In this document: in pieces, positions 12,901 through 27,900 of the stretch
Layout: every line of letters starts with the position of its first letter
Position numbering within the stretch: position 1 is the stretch's first letter
NCBI GenBank assembly: GCA_029204225.1
Contig: CM055093.1
Coordinates: forward strand, 19,968,958-20,032,957
DNA length: 64,000 nucleotides
Direction of reading: 5' to 3'
Origin: Diphasiastrum complanatum
Taxonomy: Eukaryota; Streptophyta; Lycopodiopsida; Lycopodiales; Lycopodiaceae
Notes under the pieces: generated by a model
Seen by the model: only the letters and a program-made list of their open reading frames with translations
Told to the model about the DNA's origin: nothing
The model's database searches: none
Program-made: the position numbers and the translations under genes

Positions 12901-15900
12901 AAGTGTTAATAGAGAATCCATAAGCCTGTAATTGCTCTTTTGCTCAACTCTCAAAGAAGATGTTCTGTGCAAAACAACTAGTCTTGTTTCTGAGATATGT
13001 CAAGAAGCAATTTGCAAATGAAGAAATCTTTATCCTTTTTTGACATCCACTGAATAAACTTATTTGACCTACCAACATTTGCTATTTTTTTAGAACATTT
13101 AAAACTATTGGCATACTGGACTCTAGAACGTACATCTACCTGGTTCAGGAAAATTAGCACGAGTTTGATACATGTTAAGTTTAATATCTGTTTACAACGT
13201 TTACATCGTTGTGGCAGCCTGCTATGGCCATAGTAGAAACGTATAAATTTCTAGTTAGCAGAAGAATACATAATGTTTTACTTGTATACGGGAACACAAG
13301 CCTTTCCACACCATAGGCCTTATGTGTTAGCACTGTAGTTTGTCAAGGTAAAGTATTCTGTTAGAAGATTTGCTTGGCAGCAGAGGCTCCTTAAAGGTAT
13401 GCTCTTTCAAACTTCAGGATCCTTTTTACATGTTATAATGTTTGTACACACTCTTCTCTAGGTGTCCTTCGAAGCCTCAATAGAGTCTCAAAAGTGGTTA
13501 TATGGAATGTTGCAGATACTCCAACAGAAGTGGTGTCCGGCAACAAAAGAATGTGGCAAGACATGTTTTTAAGCTGACTACTGATCAGATCCGTGTTGAT
13601 TATCATAATGTGGATAGGCATTTGACAATAACTTCGAGGCTATATAGCAAGGACGGCTCTATGCGTCTGCTGCAGGTGGCTAATAGACATTAAATCTCCA
13701 ACTCCACTTCGTACTTCTGAGATGACTTTGCTAGGATAGTTAAACCTTACAAGCACTTGTCTTATTCAGACTGTGAGAAAATTATATATTGTAATCTGAA
13801 AGTTTTGATTTTTTTTCCACTTAAGTGGCAATGATATCCTCTTCACTTCCCTGAAGTGGTCCACTGATTAATATTTCAGGTGGATCCCTTTGAGCCAGAG
13901 ATGGAAACATTTGAAAGAATCGATGAATTTCATCAACTTCTTATGACAGAACGAGAGACAATAAAAGCAATCCGTGATGCTGAAGATGAAACTTATGACA
14001 TTCTCCAACAGCGGTTTCGTGATGAGCAAAATGTTGTTCTGCTAACTCCATATTCAGATGTGGCATGGTTTAAACATGATGACCTAATAAATCAAGACAG
14101 TGAAGCTGAAGCCAAGGTTAACCTCTATTATAAGTTAACTAGCAAAATATTTTAGTTCTTTGGCCTTTACGCTCTTGTAGCACTTGCAACTTTACTAACA
14201 ATCTGTTACAAATGCAGCAGGTAGACAAAAATGCACGCTTTTGATTACTTTGACTGGTGGTTGTTCCTGTTGGCCACCTATGCTAAATACATAGGGCATC
14301 ATCCCTCATACACCTAATCTAAAAATCAAGCAGCCAACAAAAACTATAGTTGAATCTGCTTAATATGTGAATAGGATAACTTTTGCTTCACATTTAAAGC
14401 TTCAGTTCTGTAAGAGCAAACCACTCGACACTGTTGTTTCTTGTGAAAATTGTGAAGTAGTTAAGTTGGTCTAATTTGGCAATTTGAAGGCTAAAGTGAA
14501 ATTTCAACTTAGAGACTTATTTTTTTATTTCAATAAGGCCTAAAAATAGTTTCCTTACTACTTTTAGCAAGTATATAATTGAAATTTCAAGTATATAATT
14601 GGATAGAGTCAGATTTGGACCTACTACTATTGTGTAGTTGAGATAAATTGAAACTAGTCAAGTATTTCTAGGTTTTTGGTAAGTACTTGGAAAATTTCGG
14701 GCAATAAGTTGCAATGTGGCCAAGTGACATTATCCCTGCTATGAATGGTTGTACCAGCATGGAAAAACTAATGATGATGGTCTCTTTTGGTGTGGAGAAC
14801 CTTTCTTCTTCTATTCTATGTCTATCTCTAGCTTTTCTCTCTTGATATTGGCTATTTTTATGTGTAGAATGCATATTTTCTTGTTGTACTTGATTCCACA
14901 CATGTGAAGTATGGTGTACAGATTGTTGTAGTACGGATTTGACCAGAACCTACTTGGATCTCAGGTTTCATATTGATTGGTGCATTTTTCATGGAGATGC
15001 ATGTTAGATGCTAGATTTCTACATGTTGATGAATCTAGATGTGCACCCAAATTTAGCCAAAGATGTAATGATCCATTAACGATATTTTGGATCACATTGT
15101 ATCAGAGCAAGTTGCAGGCTAAAGTTGGTGGTAGTGCCAAATCTAGCCCCCCCCCCACGCCCCCCTCGGAAGGATGTCTCTTTATTATGCAAAACCAATT
15201 GGCCTTTGCCAATTACATAGACATCGGATTCCCAAAAGGTCATACAAAGTGGAACATGAACTTGGTTCCTTTCAATGGACTTGTTTCCAAATCTAGTTTA
15301 TCAAATGCATGAGGTGGGGTTTTTCTCATAAGACTTTAATTCTTTCAACATGCGAAGATGAAGAACTCTAGAAACTTGACATGCAAATGGAAATAAGCAA
15401 ACTAAAGTCACATGCGAATGAGAATAAGCAAACTATAGTCACATGCAAAGGCAATCATACATGCAAAAGTTAAGGACTTAATGCATGCATGCATCCAATT
15501 CTTGGGATGTTTGGTAGTGGAAATCAAGGATTAGGATCATAGGATCATTATGGAGAGTTCTTGATCTATGGATGGCCAAGTATGGGGAAATAGAGCTTTG
15601 TTTTAAAGTAAATGAGTTGCTGGATTTTTGGTAGTAGTGGGCTGAGTTAGTGTTAGAAAACCGACTTGATCATACAAGTAACCCAAGACAAGATTCCTAT
15701 TGTTGTTAGACAATAGTCATACACATGAGAGAGAACAACAATGATGAAGAGATGTACTCCAACTATGTCCCATTACATATGAGGTACGCCCATCATAGTT
15801 ATAGACTTTGGTCTATGTCGAAAAGCAAAAAGCAAAAGCAAAAGTTGCCTAAAAGCAATTGCCTAAGACACTGTGATACTATGAAGCCAAACACTTGTAT

Positions 15901-18900
15901 GCAATCAAAATTATCATCACCGCATGTATGTTCAATCTGCACTTGTTCCAAGCAAGAATTCCGATCAATAACCCACCTTGAAGAGTGTCGAGCCTTTATC
16001 AACCATCTTCTTACCCTTGTATGATTATGCTCCTAAGAAATGGCAGCCAATAACATGCACACTTGCATGCAAACCCAACCAGGTTCCCTTTGACGTTTAG
16101 GATTTCTTAAAGTTGATAACCTTAGCCAACAATCATACACACTTGTATGCAACCCAAACTAGGTTTACTTTGGCTTTTGAACTCTCCACCACTTTCTTTT
16201 TTTTTGACGATCCTTCCTTTACCTGTGCTGATTCCATGAATATGTTTGACAATCCTTCTTCTTCGTAGAAGATAACTCATCAAACACTAGGCTCACTTCA
16301 AAACTTTGACACTTCCTTCAGCTAAATCTTTGACGGCTCCTTCTGCTGGAATCTTTGTTGGCTTCTCTTCAAACTCACCCACCCTTTGTAGGTTCCACAC
16401 TTCCTTAACGAATAATCAACAAAACTCGCTGATGGGGAGCGATCACCTCACCTTATAGTTTGTTGTTATGTAGCGAACTTCTTCTCCACAAACATAATAG
16501 ATGTCACGGACTTCTTCTCGTAGCAAATCCTCTTCACGCTATTTCTACTGGCTGTAGCCTGCTATGAAGAAGTGTTGGCTGCTAGTTATGTGTTGACAGT
16601 AGCCTCACGTTGAACTTTGCATGCTCATGACATTTGCTGCCTCTGATCATTTAGCACTCCATCCTGCAAATCGCTGCCTCAGCCACCAATAGCGAAGGAT
16701 TCTTCTCCTTATCTTTCTGACCAGTGAACTAACCCATAGAATTGAGTGCTACCACAGCGAGCAGCTCCTTACAGATCGGCGAGCAGTGGGCTACCACAGT
16801 ACATGTGTGAAAATAGTAGATAGCAAATGGTAAAGTATTGCTTTTCCAGCAAATAACCAGCGAAGAACTCTCCTAATCCAGAATTTAGGTCCAGCGAACA
16901 GCCTTCAAACACTTTTCAGATTTTGCCTTCATAGGAAAGATCCATGTAAACCTTGAAAAATCATCTATAAAAGTAACGAAGTACTTGCATTTACCAATGG
17001 ATTCGGTCCTCATTGGACCACATACATCACTATGAATTAAGGCAAACTTATCACCAACTTTGATAGTCCCATCAATAGGAAAAGGCTTCCGTTGAAACTT
17101 ACCAAGTATGCATTAAGCTTTGTGAAGACGTCTTTATGGTGAGTCATATGGCGTGTAGCTCCGCTATCAATCACCCAATCAATGGAAGAAAAAACAGCAA
17201 CCTGTAAAGCTGAAGTAGTGTTGTTTTCTGCTGAAAAACCAGCAAGTCGAGAAGTGGTAGAAATCTGATTTTGATTAGAAATGAGATTGTTGGTGACAAA
17301 GGCAAAATCACCATTGAAAGAATCATCCTCCTTTTGATGTTCTAATGAAATCATGGCTGTATTTGTATTAATACCTTTCTCTTTATCCTTAGTAAGCTTC
17401 TTCCTACATTCCTTTTTGTGGTGCCCAAACTTTTTACAATAATGGCAGTGGGCACTTACCCTTCCTTTTGGATCCTTGATCTTGGCCTTCCTTGGATTTT
17501 TGATCCTTGGAAGAAGAAGGCTTACCTTTCCACTTGCCCTTGCCTTTGCCTTTGGTGAAGAAGGCTTGATCTTCTTGTTCACCAAAATTCATCCTTGTTT
17601 GCTCTTCTTGGAGAAGTAAGCCAACAAGCTCTTCAAAGGAGATTTGCTGTCCCCTAAGAGATATGCTTAAAGTAGACACAAATGGAAGATAGGAATGAGG
17701 AAGTGAATTAAGAGTAATTGAAACAAATTGAGAGTTCTCGACAATTTCGTCAATGCGAAGAAGCTCTTCACGAAGATCCTTGAAGTGATTTGAAAGCGTA
17801 TCACCCTCTTGCATCTTCAATATTTAGAGTTGATTCGTAGAAAAAGCACTTTCGCCGTATTCTTCACTTGGAACATCTTGGCAAGTACTTCCCAAGCACT
17901 CTTGGAAGTCTTGCATGATCGAATGTGAGGTAGGATTGATCTCTTCACAGATAGCGCTATGACCGAATGTGCTTGTGCATCACGTCGATCCCACTTCTTT
18001 TGTTTTTCGAAAGACACCTCCACATATGTTGAAGAAGTAGCTCTTGACGGTGTAGTAGGTGCCAAACTAGGTGGCCTAGCTCTTCATCACCACTTACAAC
18101 TTCAAACAAACCTTTAGAAATAAGGAGGTTTTTGATCATGTAGCACCACACGGAGAAATTAGTTCCATCCAACCTATCTTCATTGAACAAAGAACCTATA
18201 GATTCAGATTCTTTAGCCATTTCTGAAAATTCAGCTGATAGTAGATGGGAAAAACAGATTCCAGGCCAAAATCTACTAAAAAATCAACAAGATCAAAGCT
18301 GAATTAATGAGCACTATAGATTGCAATACACCACATGCAATAGCTCATTCACAAGAAGATATAGGTGGTTGTATTCTGTTGAAATAACAGAATACTAACT
18401 AATATGCAAGCTTCCAATGAAGCCAAAACCACAACCAGAACTTTTGTGGTAAAATGGTGTGCACTTAATGTGCTAATGGAGCAGATGGTAGGACCTTCTT
18501 CCAGGCTCAAAAACAAAAAAATTTCAGCCACTAAAACTGTGTCAAAAACACATTTGTCTTCAAGGTAGATGGGCGCCCTCCTCCAAGAAGAAAATTTGAA
18601 ATTTGAAGCATGTAATCTAATTTCAATCACCCACGCTGTCCCTCCCCCTACCTCCCTCGCTGCCCCTGCTCATTCCTTCTTCACCTCCCACGCTGTCCTG
18701 CTCCCTCCTCCTACACTACCCTTGCTCCCTCTTCCTTCACCTCCTCTTTCCTTTTCAAATTGTTGCACCAGGTTGCCCAAGAAATAGTAGCTATGAGTAC
18801 ATCTTTTGAGTTTCGACTACTTAGTTGCAGCCGTGAAACTAAAACAGTTTCGAAACCACATACTTTGGTTATTTCAGGGGCAGGAAACGTCAGTTGTACT

Positions 18901-21900
18901 CCTTACATGGTGTTTGGTGATGCTAGCACTTCACCCTGAATCACAAGAACAACTTTTTGCAGAAGTTCATACAACTTTTGGATTTCTCTATTTATGCAAA
19001 AGTGATCTTTGCTTCCATTGATGATTTCTCTATTGGTGAACACAGCAGGTTGAAGCATTGATCTGTTGGACATTCCAAACTCCAGTTCTTTTTTTTTTTT
19101 TTTTTTTTTTTTCTGTAGGCACATTTCTAAACCACTAGATTCTTGTTTGCTGATCCTATATCTTGCAAGCTTCATACATTATACAGGTGGCATGTCCTTC
19201 CTCTTAGCATTCTACCTTCTCTGCAGATCCTCGGTATTTTAGATCTTGGAACTTGGACTGGCGACGCCGATTTCTCTTTTCCATTGTTTTCTACTTGGTG
19301 ACTACCTACCTCTGTTACGAGTTCTTGTGAGAGTCACTTACGCATTTTTTGATAGCGTATCTGTTGTGACGACTTATGTCCTCTCCTTCAGCTCGTCCAT
19401 TGGATTTCGTACGTCTCTCACTCTTGCTCTAGTTTCATTTCTCTTTTAGTATGGCGGAAGCTCATTCTCCGACCACGAGTGAACACCCTCAGGATGCTTC
19501 GACAAATCATATTCGTCAGGCCATGGACGCTACTATTTCTAGCCTCTCTTCTTGTTTAGATACTGTCATGACCAATCTTGCCCAATTTCAGTCCCAGATT
19601 GACACATTACAGCCCCACGGTCCTGGCAAGGCTCCTATGACGCCTATCCTCAGGCCACCGTCGTCATCCAGTTATCCTGGTGGCCATTTTGGTGGATCTC
19701 CCATTCCGGCTCCTCCACCTCCTAGATTTCACCCCTTTTCACGTACGACAGGTCCCTTGAGCCACACTTTGCTCGTGATTTCCGTGACCAGATACAGCTT
19801 ACTACCTATTCTGGTTCCTCTGATGGGCATCTTGTAGAGAATTGGTTTGCTAAGCTTGATACTTATTTCCAGATCTACCCTAAAACTAACGTTCAGAAGA
19901 TCCAGTTAGCCGCCTTACGTTTAGATGGTCGGGCTGCCACTTGGTGGTGGGTTTTTCATTCTGATCCTGATGGGGAGGGAATTCATGTTGGCCCTCTTTT
20001 CGTTGTGACCTTCGCCATGCTATGATTGATCCTTCGTGGCTGAGTCACCAGCGTGATCTCACACATACTAGCGACTTGACTTCCTACATAGATAAGTTCA
20101 CAAAGCTATCTTACCTCTTTTCAGACTTACAGCCAGCCGAGCTAATCTCACGCCACATTGCAGGCCTTCGAGGTGCATTACGCTATGATGTTGCATCTTT
20201 TTGACCCCATACTCTTTCTAATGCTATGTCTCTTGCTAGTACTCTACAGCATAAGTACCCTGATACACCACTTTCCCATTTTTCCCAACCTCATCCCCCC
20301 TTAGTTTCTAGCCCACCCCCTACATTGCCTTCCTCCACTATTGTTCCTTCTGCCACTCGTACTCTTATTCCTCGCCCTGCTTTTGTCCGCCATTACACTT
20401 CCACAGAGTTCGCCGACATTCAGTAGAAACGTCTTTGTTTCCGTTGTAAGAGTCCAGACCACCTTGCTCGTGATTGTCGCCAGACTCCTCTTACTACTAT
20501 TGTTGTTTATCCTGAGGGCATTTACACTGACAATTATGATATCTATATAGTCACGACGGCTCTTATGAGCAACGGTATTCTGTCCACAAGAAAGAGCTTG
20601 GGGTAGGGACAGCGAGGAAGGTGAAGGAGGGGCAGCGAGGGAGGTAGGGGGTGCTGATCCACAAGTATGGGACAACGATGGTGGTGAAGGAGGGACAGCG
20701 AGGGAGGGTGAAGGAGGGACAGCGATGGTCGTGAAGGAGGGACAGCGAGGGAGGGCAAGGAGTTAGGGTAAAGGGATAGGCACGGTGGATGGTGCTCTTC
20801 GAAAAAAAAAAAATTATGCTTAGGAAAGTGCTCTGATGCCAAGTTACGATCGGATCCACAAGTAATTTCAGGCTAAACTAAAAAATAGCACAAATGCAAG
20901 ACTTGATTCTAAAAAGCAAGAAAAGAGAGACTGAGGAGGCTAAAGGAGAGAGATCCACATCATAAGCTGAAAATGAAAGTGACACTGGAGCCCTACTGTT
21001 GTAAAGTTACCTTTACAAGCCTTACTTCCGGCGCCAGTATTGTCCCTGGCGCCAGCAGCGCCCCTGCTGCTCCCGGTGCCACTGTGACCAGAATCCAGCC
21101 GGCGCCAAGTTCCTATGGCTGAAAATCTTTGATCGGTTCTAGCGAAGTCCAGAGAGCTCAGATCGATGTGCAATCACCTCACACGATCTAGGCATGATTA
21201 AAGGAAGCCTGGGGATCAATAAATTCTAGAGAGAGAAAATGACTTTCTAGAGAGAGAAAACGTGCTTTACCAGCCTGGGTAGAGTACTTGGTATGAGGGG
21301 AGGTGGCGAATCCCACCAATACTATAGGGGAGTGCGGGTTGCGACTCAGGGCGAGCTCCAACCAAGTCTCAGCCTCCCTTGCTGGAATGTTGTCCTGGCA
21401 CTCGCCTTGGCATGCCAACGCCCCGGAGACCAGGGTCAGTCACACACTTGAAATGTAACCTTCTCAGATTTATCAATAAAGTGGGATTTTCCTCAAACTG
21501 ACTCTGATTCCTTGTGAGTTTCAGTGTTCAGTAAAAGCGCCAATTGTAAGGTCGCTTCAAACTTTTTAATTTGGCACATAGTTGAGGGTCGTATCCCAGG
21601 ACGCCAGCGGTATGCCGTCGGGACCATTTGGTCCAGGAACTGGTTGTCTCCATATCTGTCGCGACTTGTGGTTCTGAGTGTTCCTTGCATGAACGTGAAT
21701 GGGTTAAGCTCTTGGGGAATGGGCTCTAACCTGTCGGTTGAGTTGGATGGCTTGCTTGGGTGGAAGTTACCTGTTTATGGTTGTCCAGTCTGGCGTGACG
21801 CCAGGTTGGTGTTGCGCCGGTGCCTCAAAGGGGCGTTGGGACTTGAGCGGTTTCCCAAACACGCGCTTAAGTCTAACATTCATCCATCATGCACTTACGT

Positions 21901-24900
21901 AAAAGCCAACTCAGAAACGTAACAAGCTTAACCATTCAGACTTAAGAAAACTAGAATCCCAACCAACCCGAAAGCCAACTCAGAATCCGTCCCCAAAAGG
22001 TAACCAAAGGCAAAGACAAGCCACACATGAAACCCAAGGCATAGTGGTCACCAAACTGACCAATTGGCATAGCGGCAAGCCACACGTCGGTGACGTGGAC
22101 CCTTAGGCGCCGGCGACTCAAAAAGGTTGTAATAAGGGTCCTTCCACTTGGACCAGTCCCGGAGGCATGGTAATCATCCCCAAGGATCAACTTTATTAGA
22201 TCTGGAAGAGGTTACATTCATACATAGACTAATCGGTCTCGGGGCCACCAACACGTGCTGGGCATTGTGCCTGGCTCGTGCTGGTAGAGGGAGCTGAGAC
22301 CTGGCGACTGGATTCCTGGCGCTGGTTGAGCTGCCCAAGTTTCTGTCTGCCGGACTCCCCCTATAGTTCTGGTGTGATTTGGCGCACCCCCTCTGTCCTG
22401 AAACATAGTGCTTTCTGGTAAAGCACACTTTTTAGGACTTCGTTTTTATTTTGCTGATTAAGCCTGGCAAGCTTGGCAGAATCAGTCTGGCTCCCGGACC
22501 TGGGTCCCGGGAGCCATTCCGACGGCAGAATCAACTTGCTTCCTGACTAGGCCATGACTCGAGCTCCAGAGCTAGCTCATGACTTGTGACTACTTGACTG
22601 GCTCACCACAGATCAGAGGCTCAGTCCTTGACGTTCTAACTTGCTCTGGGACCTTAGGGAGCGTCACCCCTTAGAGTCTTACAGGGCACGCTGGGTGCAC
22701 CTGAGTCAACTTTACAACATCCTCCCCTCGTTTGAAAAAGCTGATGTCCTCATCAGGGCCAAACTAGACCTAGGACGCATGGCACGGGCTTAATTCACCG
22801 GCCTTAACAACTTTGAATTAAAAATACATTGGCAGTAGCACAGGAAAAGAGTAGATAAATTTCACTTACGTAAAACATGTGTAAAGCTGCAAGTGATTTA
22901 TTGACAAACTTAAGAAAGATACGTAGAAGTTCCTTGAACTTCAGAATGGCCATGAGTGTTCATACAGGAGGCATGCCGCCAGGTAGTGCTTTGTGTGCCG
23001 ATCTGGGAAAACAGCTATTGCGTTGATTCTTCTGCAGATAATCTGCCAGTACTTCAGGGGCTCCCTCCTTAAGTTTGTCTTCGTACTCCCAAGACGCCTC
23101 AATGAGTGGAGCCCGTAGCCACTTTACTAGATATTCATGTTGAACACCAGTTCGCTTTCTATGTGTCAATATTTGTTCTGGTACAAGCTGCCTCTTCGTA
23201 TCATCAAGTGTCGTTGGTGGGTGACGGAGTTCATGTTGCCGATCAAATCGCTCATCTGGTTTGTACCGTTTGAGTAATGAGATATGAAACACATTGTGTA
23301 TATCCAAGCTGGATGGCAGCACCAATCGGTAAGCCACTGGGTTGATCTTCTTGGTGACATAATATGGCCCTGCATAAGGTCGAACGAACTTATGAGAGAA
23401 ACCTTTTGGTAACGCAATGTTCTTTGTGTTCAGCCACACTTGATCACCTTCCTCAAATTCCAGTTCTCGTCGATGTGGGTTTACGTCAGCTGCCATACTT
23501 CTTTGGGACTGCTCTAAAAATGACTTCACCTCTGTCAGCTTTGTGTGCCACTCATTGATGAATTCCTCCACAGTGGGTACTGGAGTTTCTTGCACGCCTG
23601 TAAGAAAAGAGCTTGGAACAATCGGTAGCCGACCATTGCTTATCTCGAAGGGTGCCCTTCCAGTAAATCTGTTCACTTGGTTGTTATGTGCAAACTCGAG
23701 AATTTCCAAGTAGCTGACCCAATCGGATTGGTCTCAAGCGACATAATTTCGTAAATATTGTTCAATCTGTCGATTGACTCGTTCCGTTTGCCCATCTGTC
23801 TGAGGGTGATATGTAGTGCTGAAATTCAGTCCAGTTCCCACGAGGTGAAATAGACAAGTCCAAAACTTTCCGACGAACTTGGTGTCTCGGTTAGAAATAA
23901 TCGTTCTAGGTAGGCCGTGGTATTTGAAGACACATTTGAAAAATAACCTTGCTACTTCTTCAGCTGTCACTGAACTTTTAGTTGGTACCAGATGAACTTG
24001 CTTTGAAAAGCGGTCAACCACCACATAAATTGAATCGAAGCCTTGGCACCATGGTAGTTTCACAATAAAATCCATGCTCACCGAATCCCATGGGTATGCT
24101 GGTACCGGTAATGGTTGGAGTAGTCCTGCTGGAGCTAGCGGTTCCACCTTCACTTGTTGACATGTCAGGCATGTTTGCACATAGGATTCAACGTCCGCCC
24201 ACATACCTGGCCAATAGAAACCTATTTTGAGAAGTTCATACATGCGATTCACCCCTGGATGTCCGGCGGCTAGTACGTCATGATGTTCTCACAAGACTTT
24301 CTTCCTCAGATTGATGTTGTCTGGGACATATACTCTGCGTTGTTTATAAACAACCCATAGTACCCCGTGGTACCGCTGGTATGGTACCGCCGATACGGTA
24401 CCGCCCTCAAACCCGCGGTACCATATTTAATTTTTTTTTTTTAAATATTTTAAATATTTATTTTTTTGCCTATTACCTACCAAAATAGGTCAAAAAAATG
24501 GAAAAAAAAGGGGTTTTGGGTGTAAAAAAAGAGGGTACAATACATGATGCAGGGGACTGGTGCAGTGGCACATGGGCACTGTGGGTGAGCAGACCGAGGG
24601 GCCAATGGGAGACCAACACAGGGGGGTAGCATCACATGGGGGCAAGTACAGAGGCACATGGGCACTGTGGGTGAGCAGACCATGGGGCCAATGGGAGACC
24701 AACACAGGGGGGGAGCATCACATGGGGGCAGGTACAAAGGCACATGGGACAAATCCGGACAGGTACACGTCACATGGGCACTATGGGGGAGCAGACCACG
24801 GACCCAATCGGAGTGCAGCATGTGGTACAGGTACATGGAGCAGGTATAGTAGCACATCACAATTAATGGGGACAGGTACAAGGGCACATGGAGGGATCAT

Positions 24901-27900
24901 CAACAACTGCACATGGGGGAACAGGCTGTGGGGTTAAATAGGCACTCACCTGTGAGAGCCAGTGAGAGGCTGTGAGAGACATTGTGAGAGTTATTGTGAG
25001 AGGCATTGTGAGAGCCAGTTCGAGAAACAGGGTGTCGTGAGATTTCAGAGTGCATACCACCAAGGCCTGAGGGCGAAGCCAGGAGGAAGCTCGAGGAAGA
25101 TGTCCGAAGGCACAACGAAAGGCATCGGAAGCAAGAGGCAGACATTGCAGAGATGCTGCGACAAACTCGGGAGAGACACCCAGAGCTGCAGATCCCTGCT
25201 CCCGTTGTCGAGCTGGATTTGGATGAGCAGATCGGAATGAAATTCACACGACGGCAGCTCATCAGGAAAGGGCTGCCTGCCGTCGGGCTGACCAGGAGGC
25301 AGCTCGGGCTAACTGGGAGGCAGAGCGAGAGCGACATAACAATGCTCCTGACGAGGGCGAGGAGTCAGTGGAGGATCCATAGGAATGTTTAGCATAGATG
25401 GGGTCTAGCCGTATGTGGCTGACTGTTGTTATGTAATGTTCATCAGTAGATGAGGCAATATTTAGTGTCTAGCATAGTGTAAAGAACAGCCCAGCCGTAT
25501 GTGGCAGGAATACGTATTGTTATTTTGATACATCTGATGAATTAATGTACGGTGTGTTTTTTGAGCAAAGTGTGCCTTGTGTATTGCAATCTGATGTATG
25601 TGTTTATGAAATGCTATCAGGGGGGTTGTATTTATGTGTTCTGCATATGCTCTCAATCTCTGTAGTGAAAACTAATTGAAAACACGCACACACCATTTGA
25701 AGTAAAACTGCAAGTAGAACATCACAATTACAAATTGACAAATACACATTGTGCAGTGAATAGAATACGTCCAACACTGAATATAATATGGAAAATGGTC
25801 TGAATACAGTGTTCGACCATCTGGTCGCCAAACATGGAACATGATATGAAACTGCTAAAAATAAAACAACAGAGCCACAATCAATGCTCTGGCTCTGACT
25901 CAGATGAATGCTCTGGAGACAACTCAGGGCCCCGAGCTGACTCTCACAGCCGATATCTGTGCCTGTCTGGAGTTGGCATGAGCTGTGTATCAGAAGAGGA
26001 GGACTCGTCACTAGCATCATCCCAATCTGCCTCCGCATCAGCCCCCAAGCAAGCCAAACCAACAACACCTGCTTCAGTTGATGTAATGCTGCACCTCTAG
26101 CTGTACCTGGAGCCCTGCGTGGTCATCCTCTCCTCCCTGGCAGTTTCTGTGCCTTGCCTTTCTTGTTCGGTGCACCCTTGGGCCTTCCTGGTCTCTTGTG
26201 GACAAGAGGAGCTGTCAATGCCTCGTCACCCCCATGCAAATCACCTGGCTGGCTAGGTTGGGCCCAAGCTGAGGCCGGCTAGGGAACTCCTTGTGCAGCT
26301 GAGCGAGGATGATGAGCTCCTGGAGTGTGTACCCGTGGGGCTGCTGCTGGTGGAGGGACTGGCTGTGAAGGAGGCAAGTACAGCGACGATATGTACTGAA
26401 AGGGGCACTGCGGTGGCCAGTACTAGTACATCCTGGGTGCTGCCAAAGGGGGAGCCAGTAGAGTGGGTGCTGCCAAAGGAAGAGGATGTGGAGTGGGTGC
26501 TGCCAGTGAAGGAGCAGCTGGAGGAGCCACTGTGGATGTGGGCACTGTGAGAGAAAACTTGGGCACAGATGGTGGCCTGCCATGGAGACTTGGTGCTGCA
26601 GAAGTGGACGGCGATGGAGGGGCTGCAGGCTTGAATGGCATCAGTGGCACTGGAGGAGCTGTGCGGTGCACATATACCCTCTGAGGAGCTGGAGGAACTG
26701 TGGGCACCTCGTGCGGCTGCTCTGGCTGGGACTCTGTGTATGGCATTCTGGCAAGAGATGAAGGAGGTGCCCTGACACTCGGCATCTACTGGGCCTCTGA
26801 ATCAAATGTGGCAATCAAGTCGTCTAGTTGGGCATCTGAATACAAATGCTCTGGGCTCTGGGCCTCATCCTGTGCACCATCCACTGAATCATCCTGTGCA
26901 CCAACCTCTGAATCATCCCATGCCTCATCATGTGCACCCTGTAGACCCTACATGGCCTCCCAATCTATGCAATCAAAGTCATGTGGTGCCTCCTCTGGTG
27001 TACTGTCGTAGTAACGGCCATGACTCTGTGCTGCACGCATCCAAACATCTACGGGACCGGCATCTAAACCACTCTGCCCTCTATCAAGAGCCTCCTCCAT
27101 CATGTCGACATAGGTAGATATGCCACTGCCCCCCCCTGTGTGCCCTACCTGTCTGTCGGTATAACCTGTGCCATGTGTCCCACCTCTGCCACGTGATGCA
27201 CCTGTGACCCCTGCCCGTGGCGTGTGCCCTGCACCTGTATAATCTGCCTCATCCCTCTCTGGTCTGGCAAACACAACCCGAATGGGCTCATCCTCTGACA
27301 CTGGCTCATCTGCCTCATACAATGGAGGCTCTCTGTGCTCAAGCCCAAGCTCTCTCTCTCTCATCTTGGCAAGCTCCCTCTCTCTCTCTGCCATCAACTG
27401 TGTGCCCAGGTCATCTACAAGCATGGGATGGGTGCTGTCTGTAGGCAAGTCAACCTGGCACTCCAAATCTGATATCTTTGTCTGCAAGACCAAAATTGAG
27501 CGTGTCAGGAAAACAACTCGATCAAAAATTGAAACCTACATTTTAGTGAGACGTCAACCAACATGCAATGGGAGAATAGCTTTTCACTTGCAATGCGCTC
27601 ATAATGGTCGGCAGTCTCCTAGCGAGACGTGCGTTGGTACTACAGAACACCAACCGCTCCAACGAACTCACTGACAGCCTGTTTCTTCTTCTCGTGTGAA
27701 TGAGTGCCCATGTGCTCCAATTACGCTCACACACGGAGGCAGCGCAGTCCTGTGGTACGTGCAATGAAATGGTTCAGCACACGTGCACGGGTGGAATGTC
27801 AACGAAACACAGCAAGGGAGGATGAGATGAGATGCATACCTGTGAAAGGACCGGCAGTGCAAGACGCTGTATGGATGGATAGGTGCTGTCGAACATGGTC

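Noticed and set aside
14977-15312. 111-codon open frame as a host gene
   Set aside because: It crosses a primer-site-like sequence and a C-run and has no recognisable domain or splice context.
24356-24430. GGTACC clusters as cloning-site or assembly artefact
   Set aside because: They occur at both ends of an element bounded by an exact 8-bp duplication and carrying a hAT transposase, so they are its natural ends.
26215-26785. Long proline-, alanine- and leucine-rich frames on both strands as separate genes
   Set aside because: They overlap the GC-rich tail of the hAT transposase; only the minus frame in register with the transposase is kept.
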